From Marinobacter daepoensis DSM 16072 (GTDB lineage: Bacteria > Pseudomonadota > Gammaproteobacteria > Pseudomonadales > Oleiphilaceae), in assembly GCF_000421165.1 (NCBI RefSeq), contig NZ_ATWI01000012.1, positions 1 to 64,000 on the forward strand: DNA of 64,000 nt, read 5' to 3'. Position numbers and translations under genes: made by a program. This document shows, in pieces, positions 8,534 to 16,162 of the stretch. The first letter of the stretch is position 1. Each line of letters begins with the position of its first letter. The notes beneath the pieces are model-generated. The model worked only from the letters and a program-made list of their open reading frames with translations. It did no database searches and was not told the origin of the DNA.

Positions 8534-8711
8534 CTTCTTCGTTCTCAAGATTGTTTAATTCGGCCCTCAGCCTGTCCTTCACATAAGCTTCCGAGGTTAT
8601 AGTGAACCATTCTTTCAACGTCTTTTGTTCTAATGCGAGGACCGCATAAAGTTTTCGCTTCAAACTGGGATCAATTTCCAAGACCACTCGTCCAGAGTCA
8701 CCTTTTGCCAT
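8523..8711 (-). CDS. small ribbon-helix-helix-like regulator of the RM module
   Basis: This 62-residue protein has the pattern of a ribbon-helix-helix/CopG-type DNA-binding protein: a short strand (RVVLEIDP), a helix (SLKRKLYAVLALEQ), a turn (KTLKEW) and a second helix. It is the first gene of the methyltransferase operon and overlaps it by 11 bases. Its promoter, 37-65 bases upstream, is embedded in an inverted repeat that could be its operator. I infer that it autoregulates the methyltransferase operon, in the place a C protein holds in other restriction-modification systems. Similar small proteins are sometimes labelled ParB or antitoxin in annotation. Confidence 0.7.
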   Translation of the reverse strand: MAKGDSGRVVLEIDPSLKRKLYAVLALEQKTLKEWFTITSEAYVKDRLRAELNNLENEEDEI

Positions 8712-8740
8712 AGCGCGCTCATTCAGGGCAATTAACCGAT

Positions 8741-8790
8741 GTTGGTTATATTACTTAAGCAATGCAAATCAGTCAAATAATATAACAAAC
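8741..8790 (-). promoter_or_regulatory. promoter of the RHH-methyltransferase operon with paired operator arms
   Basis: On the minus strand a TTGACT -35 (8771-8776) and a TAATAT -10 (8748-8753) are separated by exactly 17 bases, a near-consensus sigma70 promoter. Two 13-base inverted arms, 8741-8753 and 8778-8790, match at 12 of 13 positions with nine contiguous bases identical (GTTATATTA / TAATATAAC). One arm covers the -10, and the other lies just upstream of the -35. A dimeric repressor bound to both arms would block RNA polymerase. The encoded RHH-like protein is the obvious candidate. Confidence 0.7.
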
Positions 8791-8918
8791 CTAAATACCT
8801 TATATGACTTATGTGATATAAAGCGTCATGTAGATCCGGGATCGGTCACGTAATGAATCTGTTGGAATTCTGACTACTGCGCAGCCGATTAACCATTTTC
8901 AGTGGTTGCTGTGGAGTC

Positions 8919-8933
8919 ATCTATCGATATGGA
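8919..8933 (+). repeat. 15-bp direct repeat, right copy
   Basis: This is identical to 5422-5436 in the same orientation. It lies between the promoter region of the RHH-methyltransferase operon and the IS3 remnant. Confidence 0.5.
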
Positions 8934-9011
8934 AACTGATGATTAGGATAGTGAGGGGCAACTATCTGGTGAGATCCGTAATAAGCGTGCACTGGACTCT
9001 AGACATTAGGC

Positions 9012-9571
9012 GACAATCTCGCGCATGCCGTTGCTGCCACCGGACGATACCCTCTGAAGCGGGTTGCGGAAGTGCTGAAGGTATCGCGCTCCAATCTTCT
9101 GGATCGCCTTCATGGTCGCCAGAAAGGCCGAAGCCCGAGATACAACAAGCAGGACGATGATCGGCATTTACCGTTTATCCGTGAGCTGTTGCTGACAAGT
9201 GTCAAAACTCACTGTTGTTGACACTGTGTGAAGCCCGTGCTGCCAATGGCTATCGAAGGATCACCGCACGACTGAATCGGTTGCTCGCAGCCAACGACGA
9301 GCGAGTGAACCACAAGCGCGTGTACCGACTGATGAAGCAGGATGGGCTGCTGTTACCCCGATATACAGGGCGACCTCAAGAGCGCTGCCACAATGGCCAG
9401 GTTATTACGTTGAAGTCGGACCTTCGCTGATGCTCAGATGGCTTTGAAATCCGCTGCTGGAACAAGGAGGTTGTCCGTGTAGCCTTCAGCCTGGAATACC
9501 GATTCGGCCAGTCAGAGAGGGTGCCTCATCCGCTGGAATGGCTGAGCGATATGGGACGCTTCAGAAGCTTA
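9012..9571 (+). pseudogene. degenerate IS3-family transposase orfB
   Basis: Translation in two frames gives successive pieces of an IS3-type OrfB integrase. The first piece (about 9012-9210) contains ATGRYPLKRVAEVLKVSRSN and ends in a stop after a frameshift. The second (about 9230-9430) contains NGYRRITARLNRLLAAN, VNHKRVYRLMKQDG and LLLPRYTGRP. A TGA at 9428-9430 replaces an expected tryptophan, and the frame continues as CSDGFEIRCWN. After VRVAFSLEYRFGQ most of the DDE core is missing, and the reading resumes near HPLEWLSD. The element therefore has a frameshift, a nonsense change and an internal deletion, and cannot make transposase. No orfA or terminal repeats were found. Confidence 0.8.
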
Positions 9572-9722
9572 TAGCAGCGGAAAAAAAGATCGAGAGCCTT
9601 GGGGCAAGCATCCAATCAATGGAGAAACAGATCGGTCAGCTCAAAGAAAAAAGCTTCCCTAACTTACTTTCGATCTTACTTACTCCCTAACCCTGCGTGA
9701 AGCAAGCGAGCCCTGGCCAATT

Positions 9723-9740
9723 CGCACCGCCTACGGTGCG
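9723..9740. repeat. small perfect hairpin CGCACCG/CGGTGCG
   Basis: A 7-bp perfect inverted repeat with a 4-base loop lies in the non-coding stretch between the IS3 remnant and the antitoxin-like gene. No T-run follows, so terminator function is uncertain. Just before the hairpin, an open frame of about 50 codons (9535-9690) encodes a lysine-rich coiled coil and may be the tail of another lost gene. Confidence 0.35.
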
Positions 9741-9861
9741 GACCATAACAGTCTCTTAAACGAGCCTTGGGCCAACAACAGAGCCTTCCATGATAATCCC
9801 CTGATCGACGTTATGTAGGTATACTGGTTCAGCAGAGAGACCGGAACAAGGAGGGGGCACG

Positions 9862-10155
9862 ATGGATACTGTGAGCAAAGAAAGGCGCGTTGAAGTAGTC
9901 TCTCGGATCATCGATGCTTGGGGTCTCGATGCAGCACAGAAGGTGCAGATTCTCGATGATAAAGAGAGAGTCCTTTCGGTGCTGTCGATCCATGAGTCTC
10001 TCCAATGCATCTACTCCGAGAGTCCCGAGCGAGCTATACAGTGGCCCTTGAGACCGAACAAGGCGTTTGACGATACTCCTCCTATCGATGCGATTGTGAG
10101 CGGCGACATAGAACAAGTGAAAAAATACCTGCGATACCACTGCTACAACGCTTAA
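9862..10155 (+). CDS. DUF2384 (MbcA/ParS/Xre-type) antitoxin-like protein
   Basis: This 97-residue protein ends in a typical DUF2384 toxin-binding domain: a conserved WPLRPNKAF segment about two thirds along, then a PIDAIVSGDIEQVKKYLRY-type helix. The family normally neutralises RES-domain NAD-degrading toxins or related partners and often represses its own operon. A clear ribosome-binding site (AAGGAGG) precedes the ATG by 7 bases. The next gene starts 9 bases downstream and would be the toxin slot, but its product has no recognisable RES motif. The N-terminal HTH-like region is short. Antitoxin assignment is by family and its neutralising role here is inferred. Confidence 0.75.
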   Translation: MDTVSKERRVEVVSRIIDAWGLDAAQKVQILDDKERVLSVLSIHESLQCIYSESPERAIQWPLRPNKAFDDTPPIDAIVSGDIEQVKKYLRYHCYNA

Positions 10156-10164
10156 TTATGAATC

Positions 10165-10791
10165 ATGGACGACAAACCGAATTACGAGATTCGTGAGAAG
10201 CTCAACCGAAAACCGCCGGGTGAGCCGCTGACTATCGAAGAGATTCGCGAGCTGAAGAAAATCGAAGCTGAGCGAGTCAACAGTATCCTGGCTCGGGGTG
10301 TTAGATCGGAAGACAAGTCTACGGTCTGGGAGCAGCTATGGTCAGAAGGCCGCTGGTTACCGCCTAATCGTCGCCGACCGCTTGTCTATGTGACTGGGCT
10401 CACCGCTCTCAATATTCCCAACGAAGATGGCGATGCTCCTGGCTGGCACAGTCATCAGCTGGCTAATCGTGAGCGCTGGACGTGGTCAGGTAGTAAGATC
10501 GAATCGACAGTCCATTTGCTGAAGCGCGAAGGCATATATGATGCGACAGAGATATTGCGGCGCTATGCTCCTGAAACGCCAGAAGGAACGCTTGCGGCAA
10601 ACTGGGATAGAGCGGTTTTTGATCTGCTACACCACTTCTCCAAAATCGGAGAACCTGTCCCAAATGTTCAGTACAAAGACCTTGAACACGCTATTAATGC
10701 GGATCAGGTAAAAAAATGGATTGCATCTGTGGATCTTCCTGAAGCGAAGAAAAGAACAATGCATCTCTGGTTTAAAGATGAAGACTCGTAA
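10165..10791 (+). CDS. unrecognised partner of the DUF2384 gene (candidate toxin)
   Basis: I cannot place this 208-residue soluble protein in a known family. A basic/acidic helical N-terminal segment (1-60) precedes a compact core with YVTGLTALNIP, a GWHSHQL segment, a tryptophan-rich WTWSGSK stretch and GIYDATEILRRYAPETPEG. The last 50 residues look helical. No RES, PIN, RelE, HipA, Fic or PLD motif is visible. It starts 9 bases after the DUF2384 gene on the same strand with no separate terminator, so co-transcription is likely. By position it is a candidate toxin or effector. An alternative is a regulatory or immunity protein. No strong ribosome-binding site is visible, so translation may be coupled to the upstream gene. 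Confidence 0.55.
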   Translation: MDDKPNYEIREKLNRKPPGEPLTIEEIRELKKIEAERVNSILARGVRSEDKSTVWEQLWSEGRWLPPNRRRPLVYVTGLTALNIPNEDGDAPGWHSHQLANRERWTWSGSKIESTVHLLKREGIYDATEILRRYAPETPEGTLAANWDRAVFDLLHHFSKIGEPVPNVQYKDLEHAINADQVKKWIASVDLPEAKKRTMHLWFKDEDS

Positions 10792-11128
10792 TGCATAAGG
10801 TTTCTCCTCGCTTTCTGGGGTTCCTCACTCAAAGAATACTGAAAGCTCACGTTGGGCATTTCTCAATACCCTTATCGATTTAGTTCGTTTCTTCAGAACT
10901 CTGAATCAAAGACATCGATAAAGAGTCAGGGGGTTAGTGCGGCGAGGACTCAGCGCCTTAAGGGCTCTCAGGGAGGCCACTGCATTGGAGGCTTAGCAGA
11001 CAATCATAGGCCAGGAGTGTCTAGTGGACCGGGGTAAGTCCAGATTGATGATTCTGATGTCCTGAGAACATCTGTTGACACTCTGGAACTGAATATCAGA
11101 AAAGTAGTTTTTGACAAGATATGTGGCA
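10792..11128. other. 337-bp non-coding right end of the island
   Basis: No gene is visible. An 8-bp inverted pair, TTATCGAT and ATCGATAA, flanks about 35 bases near 10872-10925. The final bases run into the truncated hrpB at about 11149, so the outer end of the mobile element should lie at the right edge of this stretch. Without the left end in the window, terminal or attachment repeats cannot be paired. Confidence 0.45.
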
Positions 11129-11524
11129 TTAATCACAAAACAGCAAAACGTGGAACTCATCAAACAGCACTGCCGCGTAATCTTCCAACAGCGGGTCATT
11201 CTGGATCAGGCGGGTAAGAATCCCCTCCGTCACCACCTCAATCCGTGTTGCCTCTGAAACCCGGGTATCCAGCCTGGTTCGATAACCCACCGTCTGTCCC
11301 GGCGCTTCCCCCAGCTGTTTTGCCATAAACCGGGCTGCCGAACGTGCAGCCAGCCGCCGGGGTTCAAGCATCAGGATTTTACGGTCGTGTCTCCAGGGGG
11401 CATCGAGCAGAGCCAGCGGGACCCGGGTGGTTTTGCCCGCACCCGGGGGAGCCTGAAGCAACGCCGTCGTGTTTGCCTCCAGGGTCTGCTTCAGCTCGGG
11501 GAGCAAGGTCTCAATCGGGAGCAT
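11129..11524 (-). pseudogene. hrpB: 5' fragment of ATP-dependent helicase hrpB, cut by the island
   Basis: The first 125 residues are a normal N terminus of the DEAH-box helicase HrpB (about 800 residues when complete). They include the Walker A motif APPGAGKTT, a VTEGILTRLIQ motif and FDEFH, the DEAH-box equivalent. Directly after the histidine codon (about 11150) the frame leaves the family sequence and stops after six foreign residues. The break coincides with the start of island DNA, so I infer that the island integrated here and that the 3' part lies beyond the left edge of the window. The fragment starts at ATG 11524, 13 bases after the MFS gene. It lacks most helicase motifs and cannot be functional. 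Confidence 0.88.
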
Positions 11525-11537
11525 AGGGGCGGCGATA

Positions 11538-12725
11538 TCAGGCGTCTGGTCGAGGTACGAAGAAAGCGAACAACAGGCCAAATGCCAGGGCAGCAACACC
11601 GATTCCGAACGCCGACACCAGGGTACCGCCGGCCTCAAGCCACTGTTTGGTCAACCAGGGACCGACCATCTGAGTGAAGCCATAAAGGGCCACCATGGCT
11701 GCAGACAGGCGAGGCCCCTGGTGCGGGTGCAGGGCGCGCCCAACACGCTGGGTCAGCAACACGGTGCCAAGGAACGTGCTGCCAACCAGCGCCGCACAGA
11801 GGACCAACCCAACGGCACCAGGCCAGACCACCGTTGCCAGCACCCCCGCCAACTGGATCAGAAAGTTCAGGCGTAGCGCTGGCAAATCTCCCATCCGGGC
11901 CCCCAGCTTGTTCCAGAGCCAGGGTGCCGGAATGGTGAACAAAGCGACAATCATCCAGGTGCCATCCAGCAGAACATGGCCTGCTGGCAACTCGCCCTGA
12001 GCAAGCAGGGGCAGGAAGGTCATGGGCAGGATATAACCAAGCCCGGCACCGGCGTAGGACAGAAACAAAGGAATGCTGGCCCGATCCAGTAACGGCGTGT
12101 TCACCACCGCCTGGCCAGCCTCATCGTGCTGACGCACCGGTACGTCGAGCTTACGCAGTTGGACAACCCCCCACCAGGCCAGAGGGATCGACAGCAACGC
12201 CGCCGGCCACCAGCGTTCAGCCCCATCCAGCATCCCGGCCGATCCGCTCACCAGACCGCTGGAGACCAGCAATCCCACGCCCACCCCAAGGTACACCAGG
12301 CCGCTCAGGGACGCCCGGTTCCGCAGCACCAGCCATTCCAGTATCAATGCTGGCGCCTGCACAAAGACCACACCATTCGCTACGCCATTGAGCCAGCGGG
12401 CTGCAGAGATCAGCGTGAGGTTATCAATCTGAGTCAGCAACAGGGTGGTCAGAACATGAATCGCCAGAAACAGGGGCAGAAGCTGCCGGATATGATCGAT
12501 GCGATGCCAGCGAATCGCCAGCATCGCCCCCATCAGGTACCCCAGGTAATTCCAGGTAGCAACCGCTGCACCATCGGCCGCGCTGAACTGGCCATCGGCC
12601 ACCAGATAAGGCAGAAGCGGGGTGTAGATAAAACGCCCCAGGGTGTGCACCACCATCAGAACCAGGCTGCCCGCAAGCAGAACGGTGAACAACTGTCGTG
12701 GTGAAATGGTGGGGCTTGAAGTCAT
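11538..12725 (-). CDS. MFS transporter, YbfB/YjiJ family
   Basis: This integral membrane protein of 395 residues has about twelve hydrophobic segments. The N-terminal half carries the family pattern GRFIYTPLLPYL, with WNYLGYLMGA in the second helix, typical of the YbfB/YjiJ group of major facilitator transporters. The substrate is unknown for the group. It lies downstream of the SCO gene on the same strand and 13 bases before the hrpB fragment, so it may be transcribed from the oxidase cluster, though nothing links it to respiration. The sequence is intact. Confidence 0.85.
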   Translation of the reverse strand: MTSSPTISPRQLFTVLLAGSLVLMVVHTLGRFIYTPLLPYLVADGQFSAADGAAVATWNYLGYLMGAMLAIRWHRIDHIRQLLPLFLAIHVLTTLLLTQIDNLTLISAARWLNGVANGVVFVQAPALILEWLVLRNRASLSGLVYLGVGVGLLVSSGLVSGSAGMLDGAERWWPAALLSIPLAWWGVVQLRKLDVPVRQHDEAGQAVVNTPLLDRASIPLFLSYAGAGLGYILPMTFLPLLAQGELPAGHVLLDGTWMIVALFTIPAPWLWNKLGARMGDLPALRLNFLIQLAGVLATVVWPGAVGLVLCAALVGSTFLGTVLLTQRVGRALHPHQGPRLSAAMVALYGFTQMVGPWLTKQWLEAGGTLVSAFGIGVAALAFGLLFAFFVPRPDA

Positions 12726-12796
12726 GGGCCAACCCGGTTTTGAGTAGATAACAACCGGGCAGTTTAAGCGACTCGCAGGGGATTGTCAGCGGGGCC

Positions 12797-13453
12797 TCAG
12801 GAACCCGTTCGGTTTGCCCTGGCCCACTGGTAGATCTGTTCAAATGCCTCAACGAGCTTTTCCGGCTGGTGTGGCGGCTGTATCAGGGCCTGCAGCTCGC
12901 CCTCCGGATTCAGCAGGGCAAAATGCCCGCTGTGGTCGACCAGAAGTTCGCCGTTCACCTCCCGATGCACGAAGACGGCGCTTACACTCTTTGCTACCTC
13001 CCTCAAGGTAGCCAGCTCTCCGGTCAGGCCATGAAAATGCTCACCAAAGAAGCCGGTGTAAGCTTTCAGTTTCTCGGGCGTGTCGTGTTCGGGGTCAGCG
13101 GTCACCAGCAGATAATCGGGCTGCGGCAGTTCCGGGGCAAGCAACTGGTCGGTGCGCCGCAAGTTTGCCATGGCAGCCGGGCAGATGTCCGGGCAATTGG
13201 TGTAGCCAACGAACACAAAGGTCCATCGCCCCCTCAGATCTTCCCGGGTAACCGTCTGGCCCTCTTCGTTGGTCAGGGAAAAGTCGGCCAGCGGACGTGG
13301 CTGCTCATACACATACGTGTTGTACTGGCTGAGATCCGGAGCCGGTGAGGGCCCCCCACCCACCAGGAACACCTGCCGGCCAACGGTCAGCCCGAACACC
13401 AGCACCACCAGCAGCAACAGAACAAACAGGGTAATCCGAATCGACCGCCCCAT
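12797..13453 (-). CDS. SCO1/SenC-family copper chaperone for cytochrome oxidase
   Basis: This membrane-anchored thioredoxin-fold protein has 218 residues. It helps insert copper into the CuA centre of cytochrome c oxidase subunit II in the periplasm. A single N-terminal membrane anchor (about residues 5-25) is followed by the CPDIC copper/thiol motif and a downstream conserved histidine in VDHSGHF. The ATG at 13453 is chosen because it places the anchor at the very N terminus; an upstream alternative would add a cysteine- and tryptophan-rich stretch overlapping cyoE. It is the last biogenesis gene of the aa3 oxidase cluster. Confidence 0.92.
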   Translation of the reverse strand: MGRSIRITLFVLLLLVVLVFGLTVGRQVFLVGGGPSPAPDLSQYNTYVYEQPRPLADFSLTNEEGQTVTREDLRGRWTFVFVGYTNCPDICPAAMANLRRTDQLLAPELPQPDYLLVTADPEHDTPEKLKAYTGFFGEHFHGLTGELATLREVAKSVSAVFVHREVNGELLVDHSGHFALLNPEGELQALIQPPHQPEKLVEAFEQIYQWARANRTGS

Positions 13454-13484
13454 AGGGCCTCCCAAACAGGTTAACCCCGGCCGC

Positions 13485-14405
13485 TCAGGCCGGGATAAAC
13501 ACAAAGTGATCCACCAGTAACACCACAAACAGGGCCATCAGATAGGTAATGGAGTATTTGAACGTGTTCAGTGCAACCCGCCGGTCATCCCCTTTCAACA
13601 AGCGAATGGCGTATTGCAGGAACCGCAAGCCTAGCGCCACGGCACCCACCAGGTAAATACCGCCAGACATACCTGTGACAAATGGTAGCAGGCTGACCGC
13701 CAGCAACATCAGCGTATAAAGCAGAATGTGCAGTTCGGTGTAACGGTTACCGTGGGTCACCGGCAACATGGGAATCCCCGCCTTGGCGTATTCCTCCTTG
13801 CGGTGAATGGCCAGAGCCCAGAAATGAGGCGGCGTCCAGGCAAAAATGATCAGAACCAGCAGAAGCGCATGCCCTTCCACCTGCCCGGTGACCGCCGTCC
13901 AGCCCAGCAGCGGTGGCATGGCACCTGCCAGACCACCAATCACAATGTTCTGCGGTGTGGCGCGCTTGAGGAACAGGGTGTAAACACCGGCATAACCCAC
14001 CAGAGACGCCAGGGTCAGCCAGGCGGTGAGTTCATTCACCTGCCAGACCAGCACCACCATGCCCAGAGCCGCCAGCACCGTCGCAAACAGCAGGGCATCG
14101 ACGGGTGCTATCCGCCCGGTGGCAACCGGTCGTTTGCGGGTCCGGGCCATGACTGTATCGATTTTCTGATCCACCACGTGATTAACCACAGCCGCCGCGC
14201 CCGCCAGCAAGGCAATACCGAGGTTGCCAAACAACAGGACACTCCACCCCGGCACACCGGGCGCCGCCAGCAACATGCCAATCACCGAAGTGAGGATCAT
14301 CAACGCGACCACCCGGGGCTTGGTCAGTTCCAGATAATCACGCCAGGACAGACTGGCCGTGTGTGCCGAACGCTGAACCGGCAATGCTTTCACTCGCTCG
14401 CTCAT
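13485..14405 (-). CDS. cyoE: protoheme IX farnesyltransferase (heme O synthase)
   Basis: This polytopic UbiA-family prenyltransferase of 306 residues attaches a farnesyl group to heme B to make heme O, the precursor of heme A. The diagnostic aspartate-rich motif is NHVVDQKID with the following RTRKRP block, and about nine hydrophobic helices are visible. Its start overlaps the stop of ctaA by 4 bases, so the two heme-modifying enzymes are translationally coupled and act in sequence for the aa3 oxidase. The name ctaB is equally used. Confidence 0.96.
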   Translation of the reverse strand: MSERVKALPVQRSAHTASLSWRDYLELTKPRVVALMILTSVIGMLLAAPGVPGWSVLLFGNLGIALLAGAAAVVNHVVDQKIDTVMARTRKRPVATGRIAPVDALLFATVLAALGMVVLVWQVNELTAWLTLASLVGYAGVYTLFLKRATPQNIVIGGLAGAMPPLLGWTAVTGQVEGHALLLVLIIFAWTPPHFWALAIHRKEEYAKAGIPMLPVTHGNRYTELHILLYTLMLLAVSLLPFVTGMSGGIYLVGAVALGLRFLQYAIRLLKGDDRRVALNTFKYSITYLMALFVVLLVDHFVFIPA

Positions 14406-15505
14406 GCCGTTACCTCCCGGTTTAGGATTGTTGTACGGGTTGCGGGGGATGCTGCGGGCCGGACCCGCTGATGATGCAGCCAGATCAGGTGCATCATCGA
14501 CAGCAACAGGCCAGCGCCCATGGCATTGTGGGCAACGGCAATAATCAGAGGAATGTGCAGCCAGACGTTGGTCAGTCCCAGACAGAACTGGACGAGCAGG
14601 GCTCCAGCCACCAGCAGAATACCTCGCCCCAGGGCGGTATCGGTCCGCTCGCGCCAGAGCAGCGACAGCAGGACGGCGAGATACCCCACCACCAACACCG
14701 CGCCCAGACGATGGCTCACATGAATGGCCACCCGGCCATCACTGGTTAACTGACCACCGAGGTAGTTCGGGCCAACGTGCTGCGTTACATCAAAACCATG
14801 ACGGAAATCCATGCCCTCTGGCCACCACTGGCCCTGACAGGTTGGGAGATCGGTACAGGCCACTGCCGCGTAGTTGGCAGCCGTCCAGGCACCCAAAGCA
14901 ATCTGCAGGATGACAAGAAACAGCCCGCCGTATAACCAGGGCCGGAATCTGGCCAGCGATGACGCTCTGACGGCCAGAGAAGCTCCTTTGCCGCAGGCCC
15001 GACGCCGGAGGCGAAGCGTCAGCAGGAGCAGCAGACTCAGGGTTGTGAACCCCCCAAGCAGATGCAGCGCCACCACCTGAGGCCAGAGTTTGAGCGTGAC
15101 CGTCCACATGCCAAACGCCGCCTGCAACACAATGAAACCCGTCAGAAAAACCGGCAGCCTGAGCGGCAGGCCCGCCTTGCGATGACGCACCGAGGCAATT
15201 GCCAGCCCAAACACCAGTATCCCCAGTGAACCCGCCGCATAACGATGAATCATCTCAGGCCACCCCTTGGACACATCCACTGGCGTTTCCGGGAAACGGG
15301 CATTGGCAATGGCAATGTGGGTCTCGCTCTGGGGTACCGTCAGAAACCCGTAACAGCCGGGCCAGTCCGGACACCCAAGGCCCGCGTGGACCAGCCGCGT
15401 CCAGGCCCCCAGCATAATGACGACCACCGCCAACGCACAGGCCAGGGTCGACCAGAAAGCCAGCTTCCTGGCAATTGCCCGGGAGGGTTCAGACATCGCT
15501 GTCAT
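14402..15505 (-). CDS. ctaA: COX15/CtaA heme A synthase
   Basis: This 367-residue membrane protein oxidises heme O to heme A. It has eight hydrophobic segments in two related four-helix halves and the conserved ARFPETP-WPEMIHRYAAGSLG region with the heme-ligand histidine. A second paired histidine, HVSHRLGA, lies in the C-terminal half. The ATG at 15505 is preferred because GGGAGG stands 8 bases before it; a second ATG three codons later is possible. It overlaps cyoE by 4 bases. Confidence 0.95.
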   Translation of the reverse strand: MTAMSEPSRAIARKLAFWSTLACALAVVVIMLGAWTRLVHAGLGCPDWPGCYGFLTVPQSETHIAIANARFPETPVDVSKGWPEMIHRYAAGSLGILVFGLAIASVRHRKAGLPLRLPVFLTGFIVLQAAFGMWTVTLKLWPQVVALHLLGGFTTLSLLLLLTLRLRRRACGKGASLAVRASSLARFRPWLYGGLFLVILQIALGAWTAANYAAVACTDLPTCQGQWWPEGMDFRHGFDVTQHVGPNYLGGQLTSDGRVAIHVSHRLGAVLVVGYLAVLLSLLWRERTDTALGRGILLVAGALLVQFCLGLTNVWLHIPLIIAVAHNAMGAGLLLSMMHLIWLHHQRVRPAASPATRTTILNREVTA

Positions 15506-15520
15506 ACCGCAGACCTCCCG

Positions 15521-16162
15521 TTACCCGATCTGAGACAGTTTCAGGAGGTGCTTCAGGTCTTTGAGCAACTGTTTACCCGTGTGCTCCGTTCCATAGTTCA
15601 TCATCACGTTACCGAACGGATCGACCAGCAGAAGACGCGGCTGCTGCTCCGGGTCAACACCCGCAGGCCATCGCGGTGACTCACCGGTAACCGGGCGCAG
15701 GCGCTCCATCAGGCGATAGTCCTCCTGCCAGCGGCGCTCAAGATCCGCTGGCACGCCGGCCATGTAGGCCGCCCGCCCGACCCTGGGCGCATTCTTACCC
15801 AGAGCGATATTTACCTGACGCGCCAGATAAAGCAGCTGCTCACAGTCCTCCGTGCAGGTACCGGCAACCACCAGCATCAACCATTTGGTCTCTGCGGAGT
15901 CTGCCCCGAACCTGGCCTGCAGGGGCTCCCCGCCAGCGGTCTGGAGATTCAGTTGAGCAACCGGCACGGGTGGCTCAATCAGCAGCCCCTGATTGGTCTG
16001 GCCAACCGGGTTAAGCCAGCCAGTATAGAACATCAGCGTAGCCGCCAGCATCGGGCCTAAGCCAACAGCAAAAAGCAGCAGGGCCGTGCGCCTGCCGCGC
16101 CGGATCTGTGCCGGGGTAGGGCCATCGTGATGAGGGATAGAGTCAGCCGTTGTCGTTGTCAT
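15521..16162 (-). CDS. membrane-anchored thioredoxin-like protein of the oxidase cluster
   Basis: This 213-residue protein has one transmembrane helix near residues 28-50 and a periplasmic domain with a CTEDC motif in a thioredoxin/SCO-like context (LMLVVAGTCTEDC). Genes of this kind sit between SURF1 and ctaA in Pseudomonas-type oxidase clusters and are usually left as hypothetical. It overlaps the end of SURF1 by 20 bases and lies 15 bases before ctaA. A role in oxidase assembly, perhaps thiol or copper handling, is inferred from the motif and location. Confidence 0.75.
   Translation of the reverse strand: MTTTTADSIPHHDGPTPAQIRRGRRTALLLFAVGLGPMLAATLMFYTGWLNPVGQTNQGLLIEPPVPVAQLNLQTAGGEPLQARFGADSAETKWLMLVVAGTCTEDCEQLLYLARQVNIALGKNAPRVGRAAYMAGVPADLERRWQEDYRLMERLRPVTGESPRWPAGVDPEQQPRLLLVDPFGNVMMNYGTEHTGKQLLKDLKHLLKLSQIG

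Noticed and set aside
5682..8711. The nuclease and methyltransferase as part of DISARM or BREX
   Set aside because: DISARM would need drmA/drmB and BREX would need brxC, pglZ and others; none are present in the neighbourhood.
10165..10791. Assignment of the DUF2384 partner as a RES-domain toxin
   Set aside because: The expected arginine, glutamate and serine pattern of RES domains is not visible, and the length is greater than the usual RES toxin.
10872..10925. TTATCGAT/ATCGATAA inverted pair as attachment site of the island
   Set aside because: The core is the common palindrome ATCGAT, and it lies more than 200 bases from the hrpB break, so it is not a convincing recombination site.
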